This document shows, piece after piece, positions 1 to 8,076 of a stretch of DNA of 64,000 nt. Below the pieces are notes generated by a model. It ran no database searches and was not told the origin of the DNA. It was given only the letters and a program-made list of their open reading frames with translations. Where the stretch lies: NCBI RefSeq assembly GCF_001304615.2, contig NZ_CP032683.1:1736001-1800000 (forward strand), read 5' to 3'. This stretch comes from Methanosarcina flavescens. Its GTDB lineage: Archaea > Halobacteriota > Methanosarcinia > Methanosarcinales > Methanosarcinaceae. Made by a program: the position numbers and the translations under genes. The first letter of the stretch is position 1. Each line of letters begins with the position of its first letter.

Positions 1-1
1 G

Positions 2-625
2 CACCGTCTGATTGAAACTATCAAAGAGCATAGTGATTTCTCAATCGTGACTGCAGACCTTCCTGAGTTCGTGCCTGTATTTATCGAAGAGCCTGATGAA
101 TTTCTCGATGCCCTTAATTTCGATAGGCAAATTTTCTCTGCCGAGATCATAATTACTTACTCACTGCATCCGGATCTGACATCAGCAATTGCAAAGCTTG
201 CGGCAGAAGCTGGTGTGCGTACCCTTATAGTTCCGGGTGGGCCGTCCAGAGCTTCAGTTCCCGAACTCAAAAAGATCTCTGAAGCTTCAGGCATGGATAT
301 AGAAGTAGATGAAATCTGCTGCAGTCTTGAGCCCAATGCTTTCAATAAGCCGTTTACGGATCTCTTTGGGTCTCCTATTCTGGAGGTAAAGACAAAAGAC
401 GGAAAGATTGCCGACGTCAAGGTAATAAAGGGGGCTCCATGCGGGAGTACCTGGCATATGGCGAAAGAAATAGTTGGAATGGAGATAAAGGATGCGCCTC
501 CAAGAGCTGGACTGTATATCCAGCATTACCCCTGCAGAGCGGCACGTGGCGACTTTGGAGGAATCCATGAATCAGGGGAACTGCATAAGCAGGCATTCAT
601 AAGAGCCCTTGAAAATGAGGAGTGA
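2..625 (+). CDS. DUF166 family protein (5' end outside window)
   Basis: The reading frame is open from base 2, so the true start lies before the window; the GTG at 47 is internal because the residues before it (HRLIETIKEH...) continue the family N-terminus. DUF166 proteins are archaeal, mostly from methanogens, and have no settled function; some are annotated as thymidylate synthase without good support. Visible conserved features are cysteine-containing stretches: EICCSLEP, APCGSTWH and HYPCRAARG, which could bind a metal or cluster. It ends at TGA 623-625. A DUF2111 gene follows on the same strand after a 113-base gap that contains a long hairpin. Family call is good; function is unknown. 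Confidence 0.75.
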   Translation, partial: HRLIETIKEHSDFSIVTADLPEFVPVFIEEPDEFLDALNFDRQIFSAEIIITYSLHPDLTSAIAKLAAEAGVRTLIVPGGPSRASVPELKKISEASGMDIEVDEICCSLEPNAFNKPFTDLFGSPILEVKTKDGKIADVKVIKGAPCGSTWHMAKEIVGMEIKDAPPRAGLYIQHYPCRAARGDFGGIHESGELHKQAFIRALENEE

Positions 626-659
626 GTATATATTCTTTGAAAAAATATATTGTAAATAT

Positions 660-721
660 GACCGGAAAGTGGGATTCAACTTTTCATTCGTGAGAAGCCC
701 TACTTTTTGTTCTGCCCGGTC
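660..721 (+). other. 62-nt elongated hairpin between DUF166 and DUF2111
   Basis: Three nested stems can be drawn: GACCGG (660-665) with CCGGTC (716-721), AAAGTGGG (666-673) with CCCTACTTT (698-706, one bulge), and CTTTTCA (680-686) with TGAGAAG (691-697) closed by a TTCG tetraloop. It lies 17 bases before the GTG of the next gene. It may be a terminator for DUF166, a processing signal or a leader structure. Confidence 0.5.
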
Positions 722-738
722 TCCAGTTATTCACGGGG

Positions 739-1131
739 GTGAAAAAGATTACTACCCTATCTATCTCAGAAGACTCAGGGCCTGAAGACCTTGAGGCAAT
801 AGCAATCGCAGTACACTCGGTCACCGGACTCCCTACGACAATTCGCAGCCTCAAGCGAAAAGGGCTTCGCCTGGAAAAAGGGGAAATCCTTGATAGGGAC
901 TACACAGGACCTGTGCTCGAAAAAGTATTGAAAACAAATGAAGTTATCCACGAAGTTCCTACAGAAGGCGTATACAGGGGAAAACATGTGGTTGTTGCTC
1001 CCATTCGCTCAAAAGACGGGAAAGTTATTGCAGCTCTCGGGATTGTGGATATACTGGCTATCATAGACCTGCAGTCCATTTTTCAAGAATATACCTCAAT
1101 ATTGCAAGAGGTTGAGGACTCAAAGAAATGA
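739..1131 (+). CDS. DUF2111 family protein
   Basis: A 130-residue soluble protein matching the DUF2111 family of methanogens; no biochemical role is known to me. The sequence reads as one small alpha/beta domain (GLPTTIRSLKRKGLRLEKG...VVVAPIRSKDGKVIAALGIVDI), which resembles a ligand- or signal-sensing fold, but that is inference. The start is a GTG at 739 preceded by a GGGG tract. It follows DUF166 on the same strand, so the two may be co-transcribed or separated by the hairpin at 660-721. The gene ends against the convergent mtd gene, with a shared stem-loop between them. Confidence 0.75.
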   Translation: MKKITTLSISEDSGPEDLEAIAIAVHSVTGLPTTIRSLKRKGLRLEKGEILDRDYTGPVLEKVLKTNEVIHEVPTEGVYRGKHVVVAPIRSKDGKVIAALGIVDILAIIDLQSIFQEYTSILQEVEDSKK

Positions 1132-1195
1132 GGCAGGTAAAGAAATAAACGGGTAATAATTGCTTTATACTCAGACGGATAATTAAAAAGTGGTT

Positions 1196-1246
1196 ATTGG
1201 AGGATCTGTCTCTCTTATTTACAGTGAAATTCTTGTATCCTCCAAT
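1196..1246. terminator. Stem-loop between convergent DUF2111 and mtd
   Basis: A perfect 10-bp stem, ATTGGAGGAT (1196-1205) with ATCCTCCAAT (1237-1246), encloses a 31-nt loop. It sits between two genes that point at each other, so it could end transcription or stabilise 3' ends on both strands. Confidence 0.45.
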
Positions 1247-1281
1247 TAAGCTTCTGATTTTAACCTTAAGGTTATCCGGGA

Positions 1282-2112
1282 TTACTGTGGCTTTTCGTAT
1301 AATTTTACTTTTTTCAGCAGAGTACCGTTCTTTGCATGGGGCTGCCTGAATACAGTATCATTGGATTTTTCAATTTCTCTTGCCTGTGTTGCAAGCTGCG
1401 CAGCAGCTTCCATTATCTCATGTCCGGCTGCTGCTGTAAGGCACACCTGTTCGATTTCTTTTAACATGAAACATGCGGGGAAATTAACCTGTGCTACTTT
1501 CTCAGCCATATGAAGAGCAGCCAGAGCTTTTGCTTTTGCATAAGGGTTTGCAAAGCCAGCATGCTCAACACATTTCTCAGGTTTTGCAAAAATGTGTGGG
1601 AGCTCCAGTTCCTTTCCTGATCTGCCAGATGCAACCTGGTCGGTTACCTTATCCAGTTCTTCCTGAATGAGTCTAACAACACCACAAATGGATAGCACTT
1701 TCATTGCATCGGAGTTGAAGGATGCCATCTCCACTGGGTCAAGGAACTCTCTCTTTGCTCCGATAAGAGGGTCTACCGGAAGAATTATATACCCGAAGCC
1801 TTCCTGCTCAAGAGCTTCTCTGGCTTCTTTCTTTGTTGGGCCATCTGAGACTACAATACAAGGGACGTCTTTCCAGATCTCACGAGCCGCAGTGGGACCC
1901 GGAGCTGCTGCATTCGGGCTGATAATTACCACGAAATCTGCATTCCACTGTTTGAAACTTTCACTATCAGCAGCTTCGGCAGGGCTCATCTTAGCCCCTG
2001 TACCAAATACACGTACTATAATCCCTTCTCTAGCTGCAATTTCATCCTGGATCAGATTGATAACCTGGCTCATTCCCAGGTTGCCCATTTTTATAAAACC
2101 TATGTTGACCAT
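1282..2112 (-). CDS. mtd: F420-dependent methylene-tetrahydromethanopterin dehydrogenase
   Basis: Mtd interconverts methylene- and methenyl-tetrahydromethanopterin (tetrahydrosarcinapterin in Methanosarcina) with coenzyme F420. It is a cytosolic step of methanogenesis and runs in the oxidative direction when methanol is disproportionated. The protein matches the family over its full length, about 276 residues, beginning VNIGFIKMGNLGMSQVINL and including SPNAAAPGPTAAREIW and FGYIILPVDPLIGAKREFLDP. I place the start at the ATG at 2112; a TTG three codons upstream is also in frame but gives an atypical N-terminus. The gene stands alone on the minus strand with a TATA-like tract near 2210-2222. 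Confidence 0.95.
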   Translation of the reverse strand: MVNIGFIKMGNLGMSQVINLIQDEIAAREGIIVRVFGTGAKMSPAEAADSESFKQWNADFVVIISPNAAAPGPTAAREIWKDVPCIVVSDGPTKKEAREALEQEGFGYIILPVDPLIGAKREFLDPVEMASFNSDAMKVLSICGVVRLIQEELDKVTDQVASGRSGKELELPHIFAKPEKCVEHAGFANPYAKAKALAALHMAEKVAQVNFPACFMLKEIEQVCLTAAAGHEIMEAAAQLATQAREIEKSNDTVFRQPHAKNGTLLKKVKLYEKPQ

Positions 2113-2516
2113 TTTTCTCAAAATCCTTTGTTAACCAATTTCTTCAATAATGGAATTCCTAAAGGGTTTATAATCCTTTTGGCAATCTTCGTTCCTTATC
2201 AAACTTATTTTATAAATATATATGTAATTTATAATTATTATTCAGTATGTTTTTGATTTCCTCCGAAAAGCTTAAAAGGGATGCGATTTATTTCACTCAA
2301 AAACGTTGACATCAATGCTGTTGTTTTGCGGTTTTGTTTCACAGGACCCGTATTATAATTTGAAAACTTTATCCGTTGGTGGGCTTTTAATGTCAGGGCA
2401 AATACATTATATTGAGTTGCGGGGGTACCTTTGAAGGAGGTACACCAGGCAGCGTGCCCTTTTTCGGGAATCATCCCGCTATATTTAATAATTATTCAGG
2501 TCCAGGTTTTGATTGA
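2113..2516. promoter_or_regulatory. Divergent promoter region of mtd and serB
   Basis: The 404-base gap between divergent genes holds an AT-rich tract at 2205-2240 (minus-strand TATA for mtd, implying a leader near 70 nt) and GCTATATTTAATAAT around 2479-2492 on the plus strand, about 30 bases before the serB GTG, which suggests a very short serB leader. A 78-codon minus-strand frame at 2238-2474 has no recognisable product and was not called. Confidence 0.45.
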
Positions 2517-3221
2517 GTGAACTGTCCTACGTACAATTCTACTGAAAACAAAATGATTGTTTTTGATATGGATAGCACCCTTATAGACGCTGAGACTATC
2601 GATGAGCTCGCCAGGGCTGCAGGTGTTGTAAGCAAAGTAGAGGAGATTACAAAGAGAGCGATGTATGGCGACCTTGATTTCGAGCAAGCGCTTATCGAAA
2701 GGGTCAGACTTCTTAAGGGACTTCCCCTCGAAACTGCCCTTGACGCGGTAGACAAAATCAATCTGATGCCGGGAGCGGCAGAACTTATCCTCTACGTCAA
2801 AAGTAGGGGCTATAAGACTGCAATGATCTCAGGCGGATTTACTATCTCTGCTGATGTAATAGGTAAAGTGCTTGGTGTCGATTTCATTGTTTCCAACGAA
2901 CTGCTTGTGGAAGACGGCTGCCTTACAGGCAAAGTTGTCGGCCCTATCACACAGAGCGACTCAAAAGCAAAGGTATTTGAGGAACTTACCCGGCTCAACG
3001 GAGTCCGGCCGGAGCAGTGTGTGGTTGTCGGGGACGGCGCAAATGATGCCTGTATTTTTGAGAAGGCAGGTTTTGCAATAGCTTTCAATCCCAAGCCCAT
3101 CCTGAGGGAATATGCGGATGTGGTCATAACAAAAAAAGATCTCAGAGCCGTTATCCCTGTTCTTGAATCTCTTTCTTATCAATGTTGTAATCAGGCACAG
3201 CATGTCGACATCGAACAGTAG
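2517..3221 (+). CDS. serB: Phosphoserine phosphatase (HAD family)
   Basis: SerB removes phosphate from phosphoserine in the last step of serine synthesis. The HAD motifs are all visible: motif I VFDMDSTLID near residues 15-24 (nucleophile and acid/base Asp), motif II SGGF, the conserved lysine in SDSKAK, and motif III/IV VVGDGANDACIF. The length of 234 residues is normal for archaeal SerB. The start is GTG at 2517, placed by the end of homology and by a TATA box about 30 bases upstream. A coiled-coil protein gene follows 49 bases downstream on the same strand. Confidence 0.9.
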   Translation: MNCPTYNSTENKMIVFDMDSTLIDAETIDELARAAGVVSKVEEITKRAMYGDLDFEQALIERVRLLKGLPLETALDAVDKINLMPGAAELILYVKSRGYKTAMISGGFTISADVIGKVLGVDFIVSNELLVEDGCLTGKVVGPITQSDSKAKVFEELTRLNGVRPEQCVVVGDGANDACIFEKAGFAIAFNPKPILREYADVVITKKDLRAVIPVLESLSYQCCNQAQHVDIEQ

Positions 3222-3270
3222 AACTACCAAAATGCCAGCTTTTTTGCTGGATCGGGAGGCACACTAAGAG

Positions 3271-4128
3271 ATGCTAAAAGAACTGCAGAAAAAAAGATCA
3301 GATTTGAAGAACATTTCTGAAGAATCCAAGGAAAAAAGAAATGCTTTAAACGCAGAGGCCAGCGCCCTCGCTGCAAAGCGTAATGAGCTGAACAAGAAGA
3401 CAAAAGACCTTATCAATGAAGCCCAGGAATTAAAAGTCCTCAGGGACGAAATCAACGAGAAGGTCAGCGAATACAAAAATAAACGCGACGAAACCAATGC
3501 CAGGGCAAACGAACTCTTTGCAAAGGCTGATGCCATCAGAAAACAGAACAACCTGGGTGGCCCATCGATAAAAGCCCTGAGAAAAGATATTGATCGCCTT
3601 GAATTTGCCCAGCAGACTGAAGTCCTGAGCACAAGCAAGGAAAGGGAACTCGTTGGCAAGATTACTCAGCTTCAAAAACAATACCAGGTCAAAAAAGTCC
3701 AGCTTGAGAGCAACCTCGAACTGAAGAACATTCTGGACGAAGCCCAGAAGATCCGGGATGAAGCCTCAGAATTCCACAACCAGCTGGCTGAATATGCCAG
3801 ACAGGCTCAGGAATACCATGAGAAGATGATTGCTGCTTTCAAAGAGGCTGACAGAACCAGGGCAGAGTCTGACATTGCCCATCGGGAATTTGTAAAAGCC
3901 CAGGAAGCAGCTGACGAACAGCACAAGATTTTCATCAATGCTCAGAAGGAAATTCGGGAGCTTGACAAAGAAATCTTTAAACTCAAAAAGAAAGACAAAG
4001 AAGGAAAGTCCCGAGTTGTCAAGTCCGAGCTTCAGAAGGATGCTAAATCCATCTTCGAAAAGTTCAAGGGCGGAGCAAAACTCACCACTGAAGACCTTAT
4101 GACTCTTCAAAGGTCGGGTTTAGTCTAA
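3271..4128 (+). CDS. Archaeal coiled-coil protein (COG1340-like)
   Basis: A 285-residue, highly charged protein that is almost entirely predicted coiled coil: repeated K/E/A/L-rich heptads from residue 1 to about 250, with no membrane segment or cofactor motif. It resembles the uncharacterised archaeal coiled-coil family COG1340, which is often found next to serB in Methanosarcina-type genomes. A short C-terminal tail (KFKGGAKLTTEDLMTLQRSGLV) looks globular and may be a docking segment. The start ATG at 3271 follows a GGGAGG Shine-Dalgarno sequence. Its role is unknown; structural or scaffold functions are only suggested by the fold. Confidence 0.8.
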   Translation: MLKELQKKRSDLKNISEESKEKRNALNAEASALAAKRNELNKKTKDLINEAQELKVLRDEINEKVSEYKNKRDETNARANELFAKADAIRKQNNLGGPSIKALRKDIDRLEFAQQTEVLSTSKERELVGKITQLQKQYQVKKVQLESNLELKNILDEAQKIRDEASEFHNQLAEYARQAQEYHEKMIAAFKEADRTRAESDIAHREFVKAQEAADEQHKIFINAQKEIRELDKEIFKLKKKDKEGKSRVVKSELQKDAKSIFEKFKGGAKLTTEDLMTLQRSGLV

Positions 4129-4535
4129 CTTATCTAGTAAAAAAATTAGCTGAAAAGTACCAATTTCCGTTGCAGGTCGAGATAGATCTGCACTCCTATT
4201 TTTCCGACCTGCTCTATACTTGCCACTGATTCTATCTTTCCCAGATTGATTCTTCTTACACTTTCCGATTTTCTATATTATTGTCAGTTACAGTTTCAGT
4301 GTTTTGTATCCCAGGCTTGTTTAGTTACCACTTTTTTTATTTTAAAAAAAGAACCAAAGAACAAGAAAAAAATAAAAAGAGGTTATAACTTATTTGTGCT
4401 TTGCCTGAAATTTTCAATTATTATTTTTTTCAATTGTCATTCTCAATCTATTCTCAGACTCTCCACTATGTTCCTAAAATTATTGTAAAAGATTAAGAAT
4501 TACTCTCAATCCAGAGCTTTCATTAGTTTTTCGAT
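4129..4535. terminator. Convergent gap with 8-bp stem-loop at 4172-4212
   Basis: This 407-base spacer separates convergent genes. GCAGGTCG (4172-4179) pairs with CGACCTGC (4205-4212) around a pyrimidine-rich loop. The rest is AT-rich with no supported gene; an 80-codon frame at 4246-4488 is low-complexity and was rejected. Confidence 0.4.
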
Positions 4536-5675
4536 TTATTCAGGGAGTTTCAGATATTTTTCCCTGAATTCGGGATTCCTCATAAGGCAGCACTTTGCAT
4601 TATATACAGGATCTTCCCTGATCTTTTTCCAGACATCCTTTATCCTGTCTCTATGGACGTTTCCATAAGGAATCGGGATACAGGCGCAGGGGAGAATATC
4701 CCCTTCTGGGGTGATATGGAGCCACTTACGGCCTGCCATACAGCCTGTAGTCTTCATAACCTGAGGGATGGGAAAGACTCTGGGGCCTTCTTTCCCCCTG
4801 GCTCTGGATACGAAATTATCAAATTTTCTCAAGTCTTTTGGAGTCATTATTTCGGAGGCGTGATCCATCCACCTGCCAGTGGGGACTATCTCGTAAAAGG
4901 AAAGTTCGTGGACTTTGAGTTTGGATGCAAGAGCATATAGTTCATCAAGCTCGTTCACATTGTCTCTGGAAAGCACAACATATATATTTACAAGGAGCCC
5001 TGCATTAACTCCGTTTTTGACGGCTTCAACTGCACTTTTAAAAACTCCTTTTCTGCCCCTTACGTAATCATGTTTCTCTTCGTATGCGCTGTCAAAGCTG
5101 ACAGTAAGGGAATAAAGCCCTGCTTCTTTCAGGCTGCTGGCACGCTCTTGGGTCAGCCCTGCCCCCGAGGTGAACACGCCTGTAATAGCTTTCTCAGGAT
5201 TAACATACCTTATCAGATCTTCTAGACCCTGATATGTAAGGGGCTCGCCTCCATCAAAGATCACGAAGGTTGCGCCCATCTCAAGTACCTGGTCTATTAT
5301 GGATTTTACGGTTTCGGGGGCAAGTTTTTTCCGGTTTTTCGTGTCAGGCAGAGCACAGTGGATACAGTTGTTAGGGCATTCTTCAGTAATGGATATAGTT
5401 ACCTGGTCCGGAATCATTTTTCCCAGAATGGAAAAAAACTGGCTTTTTACCAGGCGGTCAAAACCCGGGCTTGGTACCGAGGGCATCCAGGTTGAGCAGA
5501 TGAGCCTGTCTGCCTCTGTTTTTACAGGCTTTTCACCTTCAAAAAGTGAAAGATATTTTTCAAGGCTTTTTCTCATAAGGACGGATGCAGCCCCGCTGAT
5601 TTTCATCCTCATGTATCCGTCTTCGATTTCGGTATAAACTCTAAGAATCGGGCTTTTAAAGAAGTCGTATTGCAT
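4536..5675 (-). CDS. Radical SAM protein with C-terminal SPASM-like cysteines
   Basis: Radical SAM enzymes cleave S-adenosylmethionine with a [4Fe-4S] cluster. The CxxxCxxC motif is Cys100-Cys104-Cys107 (CPNNCIHC), followed by the glycine-rich SAM site FDGGEPL. The C-terminal region has further cysteines (GCMAGRKW, PCACIPI, KCCLM) in a SPASM-like arrangement, which usually binds extra Fe-S clusters. About 95 N-terminal residues before the radical SAM core are unassigned. The gene is the last of a minus-strand set UbiA - reductase - radical SAM, 73 bases after the reductase gene. That context suggests modification of a prenylated or aromatic molecule; the substrate is not visible from sequence. 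Confidence 0.85.
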   Translation of the reverse strand: MQYDFFKSPILRVYTEIEDGYMRMKISGAASVLMRKSLEKYLSLFEGEKPVKTEADRLICSTWMPSVPSPGFDRLVKSQFFSILGKMIPDQVTISITEECPNNCIHCALPDTKNRKKLAPETVKSIIDQVLEMGATFVIFDGGEPLTYQGLEDLIRYVNPEKAITGVFTSGAGLTQERASSLKEAGLYSLTVSFDSAYEEKHDYVRGRKGVFKSAVEAVKNGVNAGLLVNIYVVLSRDNVNELDELYALASKLKVHELSFYEIVPTGRWMDHASEIMTPKDLRKFDNFVSRARGKEGPRVFPIPQVMKTTGCMAGRKWLHITPEGDILPCACIPIPYGNVHRDRIKDVWKKIREDPVYNAKCCLMRNPEFREKYLKLPE

Positions 5676-5748
5676 ATTGCTTCCTGCACCTGATAGTTGA
5701 TGCTAATGTCAGTATAAGTTCTGTTCTCTTGCTCTTTTAAACTTCAGT

Positions 5749-6906
5749 TTATCTATTCCTCAGAAGTGCTCTGCACTTTAAGATAGCAGAAGGTTTTTTC
5801 TTTAGCATGAATGCAAAAACTTGCATTGCCTGCTCAATTGAGCTTCCATGAATAAATGAAAGATCCTCTTTTTCAAAAATCTTTACCATCTCATCAATTT
5901 CCCTATCCGTCATTTTTCTGAGGGTCTCAAGCCCTATACGTCCCAGGTAATGCTCTGCTTTAAATTCTCTTTCCCAGATCCTTCGGTACTCTAAAAGGGC
6001 AGATTTAGAGACATTTCTTTTTTTTACGGCATCTGCAGCCACATCACCACAGATCTGGCCTGCCCTCATCGCATAGCCTATTCCTGACTGACCTGCTGCT
6101 CCACCAGCAACCATTATCCCGTCGGTTATGTATTCTTTCGGAATTGTTACTATGGGGTCTCCACCGGAAAGCTTTCTTACAACCTCAAGATCTTTGAGCC
6201 CTTTAAGCTTTTTGAAATTCTCAACCCAGGCATTAAGGTAAGGCGTTGCGTCCGTTCCACATCTGCGTACATAGGCTCCAATTGCGGCATTATCGCCTCC
6301 TCTTGGGGCATATGTAGTCTTCCATCCAGGGGCATGATTTCCTATGTAATACTCAAACATCTTCGGTTTACCAAGCCCGGGGCTTTTAATATCTAATTCA
6401 ATTCCCCACGCAATATCTTCAGGATATCTCATTGTTTTCAGGCCCAGAAGGGAAGCCAGTTTTGAGTTTATACCGTCGGCAATAATAACCAGTTTTGAGG
6501 TGAATATCCCGCCAGAGGTGTTGACAATAAAATTCTCATCTTCTCTGTGGATCTCCTGAACTTTAATTCCTTCTCGAAGGTCTACGCCGGCTTTTATTAT
6601 TTTCTTCGCATAAAACCTATCAAAAGCGGTTTTATCAATCGCATATCCGGGAGCTTCAACCTCCACTATCCTTCCTGACGGGGAAATAATCTTCATACCT
6701 TTGAGATAATGCGTCACATAGGAAGGATCCACTTTCTCTCCACATTTATCGAACATCCCCTTAAAAAACGAATTTGCAGGATGGGGAGGATGCCCTATTT
6801 TCTCTTTTTTTTCCAGTAAAAGAACTGACGATCCTTTTTCACAGGCATTCCTTGCAGCCATCAGCCCTGCAGGAGATGCCCCTACTACAATAATATCTGC
6901 ATCCAT
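5749..6906 (-). CDS. Geranylgeranyl reductase family flavoprotein
   Basis: FAD-dependent reductase of the geranylgeranyl reductase / digeranylgeranylglycerophospholipid reductase family, which saturates isoprenoid double bonds. The N-terminal dinucleotide-binding motif VVGASPAGLMAARNA is followed by the family features LEKKEKIGHPPHPAN, IADGINSKLASLLG and GDNAAIGAY, and a second FAD motif VAGGAAGQSGIGYAMRAGQICGD. The length of 385 residues is normal. It begins 14 bases after the UbiA prenyltransferase gene and is clearly in its operon. It could act on archaeal lipids or on the side chain of methanophenazine, whose first isoprene unit is saturated; sequence alone does not decide. Confidence 0.85.
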   Translation of the reverse strand: MDADIIVVGASPAGLMAARNACEKGSSVLLLEKKEKIGHPPHPANSFFKGMFDKCGEKVDPSYVTHYLKGMKIISPSGRIVEVEAPGYAIDKTAFDRFYAKKIIKAGVDLREGIKVQEIHREDENFIVNTSGGIFTSKLVIIADGINSKLASLLGLKTMRYPEDIAWGIELDIKSPGLGKPKMFEYYIGNHAPGWKTTYAPRGGDNAAIGAYVRRCGTDATPYLNAWVENFKKLKGLKDLEVVRKLSGGDPIVTIPKEYITDGIMVAGGAAGQSGIGYAMRAGQICGDVAADAVKKRNVSKSALLEYRRIWEREFKAEHYLGRIGLETLRKMTDREIDEMVKIFEKEDLSFIHGSSIEQAMQVFAFMLKKKPSAILKCRALLRNR

Positions 6907-6920
6907 TTTTCTCTACCTTT

Positions 6921-7871
6921 TTACCAGAGAATGGAGGTGTATGCTCCTGCGTAAATGCACAGCATGACATCCAGAATCATTGATCCGAACATAATAGCTC
7001 TGTAATTTGAGCCATTAAGGAAAAGTGTGCCGCCCCTCTCAGGAGTAGGATGTTTAATAAAATCAAGACACTGGGTAAGCATCCAGAGTCCCGAAGCAAG
7101 GGCTCCTGCAAAATACACAGGTCCGAGTTGAGCTGACCACCCTATTATCACGGAAGCGATAACTCCCACAATCCACCAGAAGGTAACGAATCTGGCAGTA
7201 AAGGGAATTCCAAAGGTCACAGGCAGAGTAGGTGCACCTTTCAATCTGTCCCCTTCCACATCTCTGGAAACTCCTCCGAGGGTAAAGGCCCAATCAGTAA
7301 CGCATATCATTAGCCCGAAGCAAATAGCTGGCAAAGGGAGAATCACCCCATCACTGCCTTTCAAGATTCCTGCAGGGTCAAAGGCAAGCCAGACACCGAC
7401 AGGCACCAGCCCGTATGAAATACCCACTGGTAGGAAGCTGAGAAAGGTATTTCTTTTTGCAAAGACCGAGTAGAAAGTGATAATTCCGGCTGCAATAAAA
7501 AGGACAAAGAGAGACTCAGGGTTGAGATAAGCAGCTGCGGCGCCAGCAACTCCTAATAAAAAGAGGGCATAAGCGAGTGCAGAATTCTTTGAAACTCTGG
7601 AAGAAGGCAGAGGTCGGTCAGGCAGGTTGATTGTATCGATGTCAATATCGCAGCAGTCATTGAATACGTATGAACTTGTAATAGCTGCAAAGCCGCCTAT
7701 TACTGCAATTAGAAAGGGAAGAAACTCAGGAAGCCCTCCGGTCGCCAGATAGGAAGCAAGGATCGCACTCGAGGCAGGTAGGGTAAGATCCATGTAGTAG
7801 AGTTCGGGTCTCAACAGCCGCAGATAGGGACTGAGTTCGCCAATTTTTGCTGTAAGGGACAAAAGTTTCAC
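6921..7871 (-). CDS. UbiA family prenyltransferase
   Basis: An integral membrane prenyltransferase of the UbiA superfamily with about eight or nine hydrophobic segments. Both Asp-rich motifs are present: NDCCDIDID starting at Asn71, followed by NLPDRPLPS, and DVEGDRLKGAPTLP in the second half. These bind the Mg-diphosphate of a polyprenyl donor. Members make quinones, haem O, chlorophylls and archaeal lipids (DGGGP synthase). It is the first gene of the minus-strand operon with the reductase and radical SAM genes. I favour a redox-carrier or lipid prenylation role, with methanophenazine as the most interesting candidate acceptor. The start ATG at 7871 is the first in frame. Confidence 0.85.
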   Translation of the reverse strand: MKLLSLTAKIGELSPYLRLLRPELYYMDLTLPASSAILASYLATGGLPEFLPFLIAVIGGFAAITSSYVFNDCCDIDIDTINLPDRPLPSSRVSKNSALAYALFLLGVAGAAAAYLNPESLFVLFIAAGIITFYSVFAKRNTFLSFLPVGISYGLVPVGVWLAFDPAGILKGSDGVILPLPAICFGLMICVTDWAFTLGGVSRDVEGDRLKGAPTLPVTFGIPFTARFVTFWWIVGVIASVIIGWSAQLGPVYFAGALASGLWMLTQCLDFIKHPTPERGGTLFLNGSNYRAIMFGSMILDVMLCIYAGAYTSILW

Positions 7872-8076
7872 CTAAACTTTTCAGATTTATACGGGAGTTT
7901 TTGTATCAGAACTTTGCATTCTGACTTTCTCCCTGCTCAAAGGGTTCTTTGCAGATAATTCTATAAAGGTTTGCACTTCAAAAAAGTTTTCTTTTTAACT
8001 TTTTAAGACGGATTTTGATTTGAGTAAGTCTCAAGGACTTACGAGTTTCCGGCGTCGTTAATGAACCCTTCAATGT

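Noticed and set aside
2440-2452. GGTACACCAGG shared between the serB upstream region and the thermosome upstream region (13734-13744)
   Set aside because: An 11-base match is expected by chance in 64 kb; no second feature links the two sites.
2238-2474. 78-codon minus-strand frame between mtd and serB
   Set aside because: Lies in a divergent promoter region, no homology recognised, no good start signal.
4246-4488. 80-codon plus-strand frame in a convergent gap
   Set aside because: Phe/Leu/Lys/Cys-rich translation typical of AT-rich spacer.
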